Of a DNA stretch of 64,000 nt, positions 8,579 to 17,396 are shown one piece after another. The position numbers and the translations under genes were made by a program. The stretch comes from Hymenobacter radiodurans (GTDB taxonomy: Bacteria; Bacteroidota; Bacteroidia; Cytophagales; Hymenobacteraceae): the NCBI RefSeq assembly GCF_004355185.1, contig NZ_CP037922.1, forward strand, positions 2,946,001 through 3,010,000, written 5' to 3'. The notes beneath the pieces were generated by a model that was not told the DNA's origin, made no database searches, and saw only the letters and a program-made list of their open reading frames with translations. Every line of letters starts with the position of its first letter. Positions within the stretch are counted from its first letter, which is position 1.

Positions 8579-10289
8579 ATGACGCATACCGCCGCTTGCG
8601 CTGCCACGCCCTTAAGCCTCCAAATACGCCTAGCAACACTAATGGAGCGCAAATATTAATGAGTTGCCAGCGGCGGCGCTGTTCTGTTACTTTCACTTTA
8701 TCGAGCGGCCGCAGTGTAATTTGCTTACTGCGAACGGCGATGAGGCCGGTTTCGTCGAGCATGTAATCCACGGCGTTTAAGGCAAGCTCGCGATTGGCAA
8801 ACTCGGTGTTGGCGAGCCGGTCGAAGCCGAGGCGGAAGGGCTGACCAGTTTTAGGATCCAGTTCGCTACGCACAAAGTCGCCATCGCCGATGATCAGTAC
8901 TTTGCCGGGGCGGGCATTGGATGCCGTGGCGGGTTGAAACTGCGTGGTACCTGGCTGAGCACGATTAGCAAACAGTGAGCGAAATTGTCCTTCTAGCAGG
9001 TATCCTACTGGCTTAAAGCTCTCGCGGTACAGCTTGGCATTGGGCTCCATGCGGGCGTCGTTCAAATTTACGGGCACTGGAGACGGCAGCACACGAGTAT
9101 AGCGAGAGGTGAAAAGCAGTGGCGTTTTGCGAATGCCGACTGCCTTTACCGTATCGATGGTACTCACAAACTTGGTATAGACAGCGTCGAGATTGCGGGT
9201 GATGGGGTGCGGGCTAAACTGATTGATGAGCGGATAAAACTGCCACGGCATTGGCTCTACGGTGGGCTGGTCGCCGGTGGTACCGGTCACAAGCGGGATT
9301 ACGCCGGAGTTCAGGTCGAGCACCAAGTTGGGATTGATGCGGGCACCGTACTTAAATAAGAGGTCCTCTAAGTTCAGCTGATATGGAAACGACAACATGC
9401 CGCCACGGGCCGCACTATCGAGGTTCACGCGCATGGCATCCACAAAAAAGAGCGCTTTGCCCCCCTGAATAACGAATTGGTCGAGCTTGAACTTCTCGAT
9501 TTCGGAGTAGGCTTGCTCAGGCTTGGCCACAATCACCGCGTCGAGGGTGCGCAGATTAGGCACAGCAGCCAAATTGACGCGGTATACGTCGTAATACTCC
9601 TGCAAAGAGCCTATCAGGTCGCCAGCTTGAGCATTGGTCAACTCCCCGTGTCCTTCAACTACGCCAATGATTTTGCGGCGACCGGGCGACAGTTTGCGAA
9701 TGTTGCTAGCCAACTCGTATTCGAGACCTTCAATGCTCTGATTAAGACGCACATCGGAAGAAGCAGTCTGATTGCCGCGTAATAGCAACACTTGCTTTTC
9801 GCGGGGCCCAACGGCCACGGTAGCCCAGGGAAAGATGATTTTCTCGACGCGCTTCCCGTTTTCCGTAGCAGCCAAGTTGGTTGGGCGAAGCCCCTTTTTG
9901 ATCAGGGTTTCGTAGTATTCGCTGCGTGCTTTCTCAGAGCTAGCCGCCGAAGGATCGACAAATACGTAGCGCAGATTTGCCCCCCCGTACACTTGCATCT
10001 CATTCAGCGTTTCGCGTACAGCCTGTTGGAGGCGGCGGAAAGCGGGCGGAAAGTCGCCATCTAGATATACCGTGACCGTAACCGGCTCGGGCAAATTTTG
10101 CAGAAGCTGCTTCGTAGCCGGCGACATGGTGTAGCGCTTTTCCTCCGTTAGATCGAGGCGAAAAAAGAGCCGCTGTCCAACAAAATTGAAGAGCAAAAGC
10201 ACTCCTATGATTAACAGAAACCGGATGAGGTCGCGGCGCTTGCGGGAAGGTTGAATGGGTGATTCGGGCATGTTGTGCGGGGCTTCCAT
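8568..10289 (-). CDS. gldG: gliding-associated ABC transporter component GldG
   Basis: The 573-residue product carries the ABC-type uncharacterised transport (GldG) fold. There is an N-terminal membrane helix (about 20-42, LIRFLLIIGVLLLFNFVG), then the large periplasmic domain beginning RLDLTEEKRYTMSPATKQLL, including GVVEGHGEL near residue 213. A C-terminal membrane anchor (about 543-562) and a basic tail follow. GldG works with GldF and GldA as a putative exporter linked to gliding. It is the last gene of the gldA-X-gldF-gldG cluster, 35 bp after gldF. Confidence 0.94.
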   Translation of the reverse strand: MEAPHNMPESPIQPSRKRRDLIRFLLIIGVLLLFNFVGQRLFFRLDLTEEKRYTMSPATKQLLQNLPEPVTVTVYLDGDFPPAFRRLQQAVRETLNEMQVYGGANLRYVFVDPSAASSEKARSEYYETLIKKGLRPTNLAATENGKRVEKIIFPWATVAVGPREKQVLLLRGNQTASSDVRLNQSIEGLEYELASNIRKLSPGRRKIIGVVEGHGELTNAQAGDLIGSLQEYYDVYRVNLAAVPNLRTLDAVIVAKPEQAYSEIEKFKLDQFVIQGGKALFFVDAMRVNLDSAARGGMLSFPYQLNLEDLLFKYGARINPNLVLDLNSGVIPLVTGTTGDQPTVEPMPWQFYPLINQFSPHPITRNLDAVYTKFVSTIDTVKAVGIRKTPLLFTSRYTRVLPSPVPVNLNDARMEPNAKLYRESFKPVGYLLEGQFRSLFANRAQPGTTQFQPATASNARPGKVLIIGDGDFVRSELDPKTGQPFRLGFDRLANTEFANRELALNAVDYMLDETGLIAVRSKQITLRPLDKVKVTEQRRRWQLINICAPLVLLGVFGGLRAWQRKRRYASFKI

Positions 10290-10324
10290 CTTAGCTTTTT
10301 GGTAGGGTCAAGATGCAAGCAGTG

Positions 10325-11049
10325 TTACCAATTGCGGCTTTGCAGCACTAGCCGGGTGGCTAAAAGCAGTACGGCCATTAGGCTAAAAAAATACGTCAGG
10401 TCGCGGGAGTCGATCAGGCCTTTGCTGATATCGCGGTAATGGGCCGCGATGCCGAGCTGGCTGATATAATAAGCAGCGCTGCCTTCAAAAACGGATGCTA
10501 GGGAATCAAAGCCCGAATACACTAAAAAGCAGCCTACCACAGCCACCAAAAAGGCGATAATCTGGTCGCGGGTAATGGCGGAAGCAAATACGCCCATCGC
10601 CACAAACACCCCAGCCAATAGCGCCAGCCCCAGATAAGAGCCCACCGTAGCCGCCGAATCAATATTGCCTTCCGGGTTTCCGAGCTGATACACCGAATAA
10701 TAATACAGGAGCGTAGGTAGCAGTGCCAGCAAGGTCAGCAGCAGGCAAGCCAGAAATTTGCCCCCAGAATCTGGCCATCGGTGAGTGGCCTAGTGAGCAG
10801 CAGTTCGATGGTGCCCGCCTTTTTTTCCTCGGCAAAGGTGCGCATGGTAATGGCCGGAATCAGGAAAAGAAAGATCCAGGGAGCAATATTAAACAGGGTT
10901 TGCAGGTCAGCGTAGCCGTAGTCCAGCACGCTACTATCGGGAAATACCCACACGAACAGCCCGGTAGCCACCAAGAAAACGCCCATCACCACGTAGGCAA
11001 CCGGCGAGCTTAGAAAGGCATTAAATTCTTTGCGAAGAATGGCAAACAT
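10325..11049 (-). CDS. gldF: gliding-associated ABC transporter permease GldF (frame break repaired)
   Basis: Permease partner of GldA/GldG. It starts MFAILRKEFNAFLSSPVAYVV and has six predicted membrane spans and the FAEEKKAGTIELLLTRP motif typical of GldF/ABC-2 permeases. The frame breaks at the C5 run 10761-10765. One extra base restores QILGGKFLACLLLTLLALL and joins it to the downstream frame, for about 241 residues, the family length. The gene upstream, 12 bp away, is the AT-rich ORF and not gldA. Confidence 0.92.
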
Positions 11050-11061
11050 TGAACTCTGTCT

Positions 11062-11697
11062 TCAATTTTGAAAATTGATAGCTATTTTATTTAGTAATTT
11101 TAATTTAATAATCTCATATAAATAAAAATACCATAAAAAAGATGCAGCAATCAGATAATTTAAATTAAAATCGTTTCTAAGTATAAAGAATTTATCAACT
11201 ATGTGATAAGACATAAACGCTAATACAAGAAGCAGGACACATTTGCTTCTGGCATCCTCAACATTAGACAGCAGGACAGATACACCAGCAAAGTTGATTA
11301 ACACAAAAGCAATTGACAAGCAAAACAACAGCGTACTAATCTGGTTGATATCAGTTTTATTTGATAAAGGAAGCAAGCTAAATAACACTAATACTAAACC
11401 TGAGAGGCCAAATATATATGCAGCGATTTTCATCTTTTTTAATTCTACTGCTATGAGTATCCATAAGAGCATCATTAAGATCCCAACCAAAAAATAACTA
11501 AATATGGCCGGAATAAATTGAAAATCCATTCCAATAATATTGAATTGGAATGGGGTAATTAATCCTAATTCAGCATATGCTTTTTTGTTTAGAATAAAAA
11601 ATACTGTTAAGGACAAGAAAAATAAATTAGGAACAGCAAATGACAAAACCCGAATAGCACGTAGCCTATTTATTGAGCTTATTGAAACCGCATTCAT
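11062..11697 (-). CDS. AT-rich multi-pass membrane protein inside the gld operon
   Basis: I do not recognise this 211-residue protein with confidence. Five to six hydrophobic helices are visible, for example FAVPNLFFLSLTVFFIL, IFSYFLVGILMMLLWILI, IFGLSGLVLVLFSLLPL, LLFCLSIAFVLINFAGV and LNYLIAASFLWYFYLY. The layout is loosely like DUF998-type proteins. Base composition is very different from its neighbours: long A/T runs and Lys/Asn/Ile/Phe-rich coding. It begins 3 bp after the gldA stop and ends 12 bp before the gldF start, so it could be translated from the gld mRNA. Recent horizontal acquisition is likely. Confidence 0.75.
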   Translation of the reverse strand: MNAVSISSINRLRAIRVLSFAVPNLFFLSLTVFFILNKKAYAELGLITPFQFNIIGMDFQFIPAIFSYFLVGILMMLLWILIAVELKKMKIAAYIFGLSGLVLVLFSLLPLSNKTDINQISTLLFCLSIAFVLINFAGVSVLLSNVEDARSKCVLLLVLAFMSYHIVDKFFILRNDFNLNYLIAASFLWYFYLYEIIKLKLLNKIAINFQN

Positions 11698-11700
11698 TTT

Positions 11701-12609
11701 CTACTTCGTCAAATTCTGAAATACTTGCTCCAGCGACTGCTCTTCCTGGCGCAGCCCCAACAGCACCCAACCTTCCTGGGCCGCGAGGCGCGAAATTGCC
11801 CCCCGAACGTCAGTTCCGGCGCTGGCCCGGATGTGGTACATATTCTGGGGGGCAATTTCGACGCTCGTAATGCCTGGCAAAGCCCGCAAAGGTGCGGGAT
11901 CGATGGCTTGCTCAAACTCCGCACGGATAAGCGTATCGCCGGCGGCGCGGGCACCTAACTCGCTCACGGAGCTGTCGGCCACAAGTTGGCCCCTATTAAT
12001 AATTACTACTCTAGTGCACAGAGCCGTTACTTCGGGAAGAATGTGAGTTGAGAAAATCACAGTTTTATCTTCACCCAGCTCCCGGATAAGCGTGCGGATT
12101 TCGCCGATCTGGTTGGGGTCGAGGCCGGTAGTGGGCTCATCAAGAATGAGTACGCCGGGGTCGTGAATAAGCGCCTGCGCCAAGCCGACCCGCTGCCGAT
12201 AGCCTTTCGATAAAGCTCCGATCTGCTTGTTCTGCTCCCGGCCGAGCCCTACTCTATCTACCATGGCAGCCACGCGCCGGCGCCGGTCAGTACCCTTCAG
12301 TCCGTGCACAGAGCCAATAAATTCGAGGTACTCGTGCACGTACATATCCAGGTAAAGCGGGTTGTGCTCAGGCAGATACCCTACCTGGCGGCGCACTTCC
12401 AAGGGTTCGGTCAGCACGTCGTGGCCGGCTACACGCACGGTACCGGCGCTGGGGGGCAAATAGCCGGTGGCAATCTTCATGGTGGTGGACTTGCCGGCCC
12501 CGTTCGGCCCCAGGAAACCCAGAATCTCGCCCTTGCCCACTGAGAATGAAATGTCATTCACAGCGGCTTGAGTACCGAAGTTTTTGGTCAGATGCTGTAT
12601 TTCAACCAT
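11701..12609 (-). CDS. gldA: gliding-associated ABC transporter ATPase GldA
   Basis: ATPase subunit of the gliding ABC transporter, 302 residues. Walker A is GPNGAGKSTT (about residues 34-43), the signature is LSKGYRQRVGLAQAL, Walker B is VLILDEPTTGLDP, and the switch His is in STHILPEV. The GldA-specific GYLPEHNPLYLDMYVHEYL block follows the Q-loop region. The C-terminal about 90 residues form the regulatory extension. It heads the cluster, and a repeat element lies immediately upstream. Confidence 0.94.
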   Translation of the reverse strand: MVEIQHLTKNFGTQAAVNDISFSVGKGEILGFLGPNGAGKSTTMKIATGYLPPSAGTVRVAGHDVLTEPLEVRRQVGYLPEHNPLYLDMYVHEYLEFIGSVHGLKGTDRRRRVAAMVDRVGLGREQNKQIGALSKGYRQRVGLAQALIHDPGVLILDEPTTGLDPNQIGEIRTLIRELGEDKTVIFSTHILPEVTALCTRVVIINRGQLVADSSVSELGARAAGDTLIRAEFEQAIDPAPLRALPGITSVEIAPQNMYHIRASAGTDVRGAISRLAAQEGWVLLGLRQEEQSLEQVFQNLTK

Positions 12610-12614
12610 AGAAT

Positions 12615-12713
12615 GTAGCGCGAAGCTCCAGCTTCGGGCATCTTTGCGAAGCCCAAAATGGGATGCAACGATAGGTTTGGACGAGGAAGCACGGAGCTGG
12701 AGCTCCGCGCCAC
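12615..12713. repeat. 98-bp inverted-repeat element upstream of gldA
   Basis: Two arms of about 22 bp, GTAGCGCGAAGCTCCAGCTT and the inverse of GTGGCGCGGAGCTCCAGCTC, differ at few positions and enclose about 55 bp. Each arm is itself nearly palindromic (CGAAGCTCCAGCTTCG). It looks like a small non-coding REP/MITE-type element. It fills the gldA-SDR gap and is a different family from the elements in the trp operon. Confidence 0.6.
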
Positions 12714-12717
12714 AAGT

Positions 12718-13413
12718 TTACTTTTTAGGCTGTAATGGCCGCATTTCCAAGTCCACAATGTGGAAATTAAATGGCGTTTGCAGCGCATAAATGATTGTAT
12801 CGGCAATATCCTGGGGCTGCATCATGTGCTCGTTGGCGTCGGTGCCGGGGATATCATCGAAGAAATTCGTTTGCACCGAGCCCGGATACAAGCAGGTTAC
12901 TTTGATACCATCATTGCGCACTTCCTTAAACAACGACTGCGAAAAGCCTCGCACAGCAAACTTGGACGCACAGTAACCCGCCATTTTTTCGATGCCCGTA
13001 GTTCCGGCAATGGATGAGATGTTCACGATATGGCCGATTTGCTGACGCTTCATGGTAGGCAGCACGGCTTGGCAGCAATAAAATGTACCGTGCACATTTG
13101 TATCGAACATCGTGTGCCAGTCTTCGGCCGAGAAGCCATCAACGGGACCAGCAATGCCCAGCCCGGCATTATTTACGAGCACATGCACTTCGGAGCCAAG
13201 TTGATTAATAGTATTGGCAAAGGCAACCTGCACACTGGCTTGCTTGCGCACATCGCACTCGAAAAAATGAAACCGCTCGTGCTTCAAATTCGTCGGGCGG
13301 GTGCGGCCCCAGCCGGCCACTACTGCCCCCTGGGCCAGCAGTGCCTGAGCAGTAGCCAGTCCAATCCCTTTGCTGACGCCCGTTAGAATAGCTACCTTGC
13401 CGGTCAGGTCCAT
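12718..13413 (-). CDS. SDR family NAD(P)-dependent oxidoreductase
   Basis: Classical short-chain dehydrogenase of about 231 residues. The Rossmann glycine motif TGVSKGIG is near residue 10, NNAG is near 85, the catalytic Ser is in NISSIAG, and the catalytic Tyr/Lys are in GYCASK. The substrate cannot be read from sequence. The ATG at 13411-13413 (MDLTGKVAILTG) is preferred over an upstream in-frame start at 13449 because it begins directly at the first beta strand. Its start is about 10 bp from the divergent lipoprotein gene. Confidence 0.9.
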   Translation of the reverse strand: MDLTGKVAILTGVSKGIGLATAQALLAQGAVVAGWGRTRPTNLKHERFHFFECDVRKQASVQVAFANTINQLGSEVHVLVNNAGLGIAGPVDGFSAEDWHTMFDTNVHGTFYCCQAVLPTMKRQQIGHIVNISSIAGTTGIEKMAGYCASKFAVRGFSQSLFKEVRNDGIKVTCLYPGSVQTNFFDDIPGTDANEHMMQPQDIADTIIYALQTPFNFHIVDLEMRPLQPKK

Positions 13414-13422
13414 AGTTTGGGT

Positions 13423-14214
13423 ATGTTGCGAGTGAATAGTTGGTTGCAAGTTAGCTGCCTGCCGCGGCTTTTGCGCAGTTGGGTAAGTCTGTTCATCGTG
13501 ATGTCAGGGCTGGCGGGCTGCGCGAAGGATCATGAGGGCGATTGTTTTAAGAGTACCGGCAGCATTGTAACGGAGCGGCGGGCGCTCCCACCCTTTCAGG
13601 ACTTAGTTACCTACACCAATGTAGATGTGATACTGGTTCAGGATAGCACAGCGAATGAACCCTACGCCGAGGTACGCACCGGCAAAAACCTGCAGGAAGA
13701 CATTGAGCTTCAAGTTGAAGATGGGCGCCTCACCATACGAAATACGAGCCGCTGCAACTGGGTGCGCCGCTACGACACGCCCCGCGAAGTAACTTTGCAC
13801 GTAGCCAGCATCCGCGATGTCGCCTTACTGGGCGCCGGTAATATCCGCACGGCAGGCAACTTCCGCGTCAGCACCGTTTTCTTTCACCTCGTGGGGGCCG
13901 GCGACTACGACCTCGACCTGACCAGCGACATTATCTTTTTGGATATGTATGAATTAGGTGATGTACGTCTGCGCGGGGCCGCCGACGAACTGAGCCTAAC
14001 CGTGGGCGGACTAGGCTCCCTGCGCGCTACCGAACTCCAAACCAAACGCTGCTTTTTTGAGCTCACCCGCAACAGCGACGGGTCAGCCTACGTTTCGGCT
14101 TCCGACATTGTGGGTGGCAGCCACGCCGGCACCGGCATTCTTTACTACAGCGGTAATCCTGCTGCCACCGACATTCGGATAACTGGCAAAGGCAAGACAG
14201 TAAAGCTCGATTAA
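13423..14214 (+). CDS. DUF2807 (GIN domain) lipoprotein
   Basis: About 263 residues with a lipoprotein signal (lipobox LAGC near residue 31) followed by the DUF2807 beta-helix-like domain. It contains the typical opening RRALPPFQDLVTYTNVDVILVQD and repeated short strands around Gly/Asp/Ala turns. Members are outer-surface or periplasmic proteins of unknown function, common in Bacteroidota. The start at ATG 13423 gives a proper signal; a TTG at 13417 is also in frame. The promoter would have to lie inside the divergent SDR gene. Confidence 0.85.
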   Translation: MLRVNSWLQVSCLPRLLRSWVSLFIVMSGLAGCAKDHEGDCFKSTGSIVTERRALPPFQDLVTYTNVDVILVQDSTANEPYAEVRTGKNLQEDIELQVEDGRLTIRNTSRCNWVRRYDTPREVTLHVASIRDVALLGAGNIRTAGNFRVSTVFFHLVGAGDYDLDLTSDIIFLDMYELGDVRLRGAADELSLTVGGLGSLRATELQTKRCFFELTRNSDGSAYVSASDIVGGSHAGTGILYYSGNPAATDIRITGKGKTVKLD

Positions 14215-14234
14215 CTATCGACTCTTGCCGCCCG

Positions 14235-14946
14235 TTAAATATCGCCTAGCTGAGGCCGGATCAGGAGTTCTTCCACCACCGCCTGCGGCGACAAGGAGTA
14301 AGCCCCAAAGATAGCTTCGGCTACATCTTCTGCCTTAATAAACCGCTCGGGGGCAAATCAGCACCCTCCCAGCTAGCCGTGAGCGTAGCCCCCGGCAACA
14401 CAGCCGTCACCCGGATATTCTGCTCTTTCAACTCTTCGCGCAGCGCTTTTGTCAGGCCAAGCAAGGCAAACTTTGCTACGCTGTAGGCGCCGCCACTGGG
14501 ATATGCCCGCAAGCTGGCCACTGAGCACATCGTGAAAATATGCCCCCACCGTGCGCCAATAAGCTGGGCAGCAAGGCGCGGGTTACATCGTAGGTGCTAT
14601 ATAGATTCACGTCAATCATATGCCGTAGCACTGAGCCTTCTTGGTCATCATCTTGAAGGCGACCAGGAGTAAATGCTCCCGTGTTATTAATTAGGACTTC
14701 GATTTTGCCCCCCAGCGCCAGCACGAAATCGGTGAAGCGGCGGGTGTCAGCAGGTTGGCTCAGGTCGGCGGCTAAGGTGTACAGCTCACTACCCGGAAGT
14801 TCCTCCTCCACGTCAGCGGCTAGCGTTAGTAAATCGGCGGCTGAGCGGGCGCAGGTAACCACCGCGAAACCAGCCCGCGCAAAACGCATGACCACAGCGC
14901 GCCCAATTCCCTTCGTTCCGCCGGTAACAATGATATATTTTTGCAT
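14235..14946 (-). CDS. SDR family oxidoreductase (two frame breaks repaired)
   Basis: Short-chain dehydrogenase with TGGTKGIGRAVV at residue 8, NNTGAF near 89, and active-site Ser...Tyr/Lys in CSVASLRAYPSGGAYSVAK. The frame breaks twice, at C5 14543-14547 and G5 14349-14353. One extra base at each restores GGGHIFTMCSVAS and DLPPERFIKAEDVAEAIFGA, and the protein then ends ...LLIRPQLGDI at 14235, about 237 residues. Two independent breaks, both in the same motif, argue for sequencing undercalls rather than decay. The substrate is unknown. Confidence 0.88.
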
Positions 14947-15062
14947 TCCTTTACTTGTTGAGTTCGTTTTTACGTAGGGTTATCAAACACGGGCCGAGCA
15001 TTTCCTAAGCGTAGCTGTTTGCTCTGCAAGTTCCTGTATTTCTCCCTTCCTCCTTCCGCTTT

Positions 15063-15794
15063 ATGGTCAAAAACTTCGGCGAGTTTCTGCTTTTTCTACA
15101 AAGTATGGTCACGCGGACCGAGCGCCTTAAAACGCTCTGGAATCGCACCCTTGAAGAGGCCGTAATTATCGGCTTCAATTCTGTTTTTATCGTCGCTATC
15201 GTCAGCGCTTTTATCGGAGCTGTAACGTGCGTTCAGATCTCGTATAACCTTGTTAGTCCGCTTATTCCGAAGTCGACCATCGGCTTTATGGTGCGCGAAA
15301 TGACTATTTTGGAGCTTGCGCCCACTATCACCAGCATCGTGCTTGCGGGTAAAGTGGGGTCGAGCATCGCGGGCGGCTTAGGCACTATGCGTATCACGGA
15401 GCAGGTAGCAGCGCTAGAAGTAATGGGCATCAACTCTGCCTCTTACTTAGTGCTCCCGCGAATCGTAGCAGCCATTCTCATGTTCCCGTTGCTGGTAATT
15501 CTGGCAATGCTTCTTTCCATCTTAGGAGGCTACTTGGCCGGCACTCTCACCGGTGCCATTTCAGCTCAGGAATACATCGAAGGACTACGGAGTGATTTCA
15601 TTCCCTACAATATCACCTTTGCCCTAATCAAGTCGGTAGTATTCGCTTTTCTGGTGTCTGCTATTTCCTCTTACAAAGGCTACTTCACCACGGGTGGGGC
15701 GCTGGAAGTAGGAGCAGCCAGCACCGGCGCCGTTAATAACTCTATCATCGCTATTCTGCTGGCTGACTTCGTGTTAGCTGCGCTTCTTCTGTAA
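15063..15794 (+). CDS. mlaE: MlaE-family lipid ABC transporter permease
   Basis: Inner-membrane permease of the Mla/Mce phospholipid transport family, 243 residues with about five spans. Family blocks are ITSIVLAGKVGSSIAGGLGTMRITEQVAALEVMGINS (about residues 93-130) and LVLPRIVAAILMFPLL. It forms a two-gene unit with the ATPase 105 bp downstream; no Mce-domain or periplasmic gene is in view, so those parts must be encoded elsewhere. The symbol is by family. Confidence 0.92.
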   Translation: MVKNFGEFLLFLQSMVTRTERLKTLWNRTLEEAVIIGFNSVFIVAIVSAFIGAVTCVQISYNLVSPLIPKSTIGFMVREMTILELAPTITSIVLAGKVGSSIAGGLGTMRITEQVAALEVMGINSASYLVLPRIVAAILMFPLLVILAMLLSILGGYLAGTLTGAISAQEYIEGLRSDFIPYNITFALIKSVVFAFLVSAISSYKGYFTTGGALEVGAASTGAVNNSIIAILLADFVLAALLL

Positions 15795-15899
15795 ATGCTT
15801 GAATGGCTGAGTGGTTAACTGGCTGATAGTTCCAACTTCTGAACGCAACCATTTGGCCATTCACCCTTCACCCATTTCATCATTCAACCATTTAGTACC

Positions 15900-16709
15900 A
15901 TGATTGAAATTCATAACGTCCAGAAATCCTTTAATGGCAACCAAGTGCTGAAGGGTATTACCTGCACGTTTGAGACGGGCAAGTGTAATTTGTTGCTGGG
16001 TGGTTCAGGCACTGGTAAAAGCGTGCTGTTACAGTGCATTGTGGGGCTGATGCAGCCCGACATCGGGAGCATCACTTATGACGGCAGCGTGTTCACCAAT
16101 AACAAGGTGCAGATCAGGCAGGAAATCCGGCGCAAAATTGGGATGCTGTTTCAGGGCTCAGCGCTGTTCGACTCTATGACGGTGTTCGAAAACATTGAGT
16201 TTCCCCTGAAAATGCTTACCCCCGAAATGACCAAAGAAGAACGTCGCGACCGGGTAGAGTTTTGCCTGAAGCGCGTAGGTCTTGAAAATGCGGGCAACAA
16301 AATGCCGGCGGAAATTAGCGGCGGCATGAAGAAACGCGTGGGTATTGCCCGCGCCATTGCGCCCAACTGTACCTATCTATTCTGCGACGAACCCAATTCC
16401 GGCCTCGACCCACTCACCAGCCTCAAGATTGACGAGCTGATTCACGAAATCACGCACGAGTACAACATCACCACCGCTATCATCACCCACGACATGAATT
16501 CCGTGGTGGAAATCGGCGACCATATTATCTTTTTGCATAAAGGGCAAAAGCTGTGGGATGGTACCAAAGACGAAATTCTGAATGCACAGGTACCGGAGCT
16601 GAAAGAGTTTATCTTCAGCAGCAGTTTGGTGCGAGCTGCCAAAAAAGTGGACGACGAATCGGAAGGAGGCCTCGCGGCCATCACAGAAGGCGAGTCTACC
16701 AGTGCATGA
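15900..16709 (+). CDS. mlaF: MlaF-family ABC transporter ATPase
   Basis: ATPase partner of the preceding MlaE-type permease, 269 residues. Walker A is GGSGTGKSVLL (about 34-44), the signature is ISGGMKKRVGIARAI, Walker B is YLFCDEPNSGLDP, and the H-loop is in ITHDMNSV. A charged C-terminal tail of about 25 residues follows. A strong terminator lies 19 bp after the stop. Confidence 0.93.
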   Translation: MIEIHNVQKSFNGNQVLKGITCTFETGKCNLLLGGSGTGKSVLLQCIVGLMQPDIGSITYDGSVFTNNKVQIRQEIRRKIGMLFQGSALFDSMTVFENIEFPLKMLTPEMTKEERRDRVEFCLKRVGLENAGNKMPAEISGGMKKRVGIARAIAPNCTYLFCDEPNSGLDPLTSLKIDELIHEITHEYNITTAIITHDMNSVVEIGDHIIFLHKGQKLWDGTKDEILNAQVPELKEFIFSSSLVRAAKKVDDESEGGLAAITEGESTSA

Positions 16710-16726
16710 TACATTTGTTTATTCTA

Positions 16727-16766
16727 CATAAAAAAGCCCCCAGAATTACTTTGGGGGGCTTTTTTC
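16727..16766 (+). terminator. rho-independent terminator (bidirectional)
   Basis: AAAAAAGCCCCCAGAA...TTTGGGGGGCTTTTTT stem-loop between the convergent mlaF and DinB-like genes. Confidence 0.88.
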
Positions 16767-16768
16767 GT

Positions 16769-17313
16769 TTAATCAAGATTGGCTTTGTGGTCGCGAAGGC
16801 CAGTTAAGTGAGCCAAGTGGTGCTGTCCGTGCCAGGCATAGAGCACCAGCGCCTGATCGAGCGTATAATCCCGATCGTTGCCGGGATGATAAAAGGTGCG
16901 TTGCCATTGGGCCTCCGTTAGATGATGCAGCAATACAGACCAGCGGGTATGCAAGGCCTCTAACAGCGTTAACGACACGGTGATAGGCGTTGCTTCCACG
17001 TCGGGCAATTCGGCCCAGGCGTGCTCTTCATAGGGCTTCACGGTGGGCCTTTCCTCCGTGAGAGCCAAGCGGAAACGCGTATAGCTATTAATGTGTGAAT
17101 CGGCCAGATGGTGAATGACCTGCCGGCCCGTCCAGCCACCGGGGCGGTATGGCTCCTGCAAACGCACTCCACCAATTTCGCGGGCTACAGCCGTAAGCTG
17201 GGCTGGCAGTTGCTCAATCTGTCGAATTAGAGCAGCTCGCTCCGTAACGGAAAGCTTACCGGCCGGCAGCGTGGGCTGCCCAATTGGATAACGAAGATCG
17301 GGGCTGGGGGCAT
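16769..17313 (-). CDS. DinB/YfiT-like putative metal-dependent hydrolase
   Basis: Four-helix DinB-superfamily protein of about 181 residues. It has the YfiT/BstA-like opening RYPIGQPTLP and three metal-binding histidines, in IHHLADSH and WHGQHHLAHL. YfiT relatives are bacillithiol transferases or putative metal hydrolases. In the raw sequence no ATG is in frame: the longest frame starts at a TTG upstream of a terminator hairpin. Adding one base to the G5 run 17306-17310 places ATG (17313) directly in frame, giving MPPSPDLRYPIGQ, so I choose this start. Confidence 0.78.
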
Positions 17314-17345
17314 TTTCAGTTGGTTGGGTGAAAGATGTTTGGCAC

Positions 17346-17380
17346 AAAAAAAGCCTTCCATACAAGGAAGGCTTTCTTTC
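17346..17380 (-). terminator. terminator after DUF151 gene
   Basis: Stem AAAGCCTTCC / GGAAGGCTTT with a 6-base loop. On the minus strand it is followed by a T tract and lies 17 bp after the stop at 17397. Confidence 0.8.
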
Positions 17381-17396
17381 TAAAACGACCAAAATT

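Noticed and set aside
15795..15899. Inverted TGG/CCA-rich stretch between mlaE and mlaF
   Set aside because: Short repeated words (ATGGCTGAGTGG, CATTCAACCATT) give only a weak, imperfect hairpin; no support for an element.
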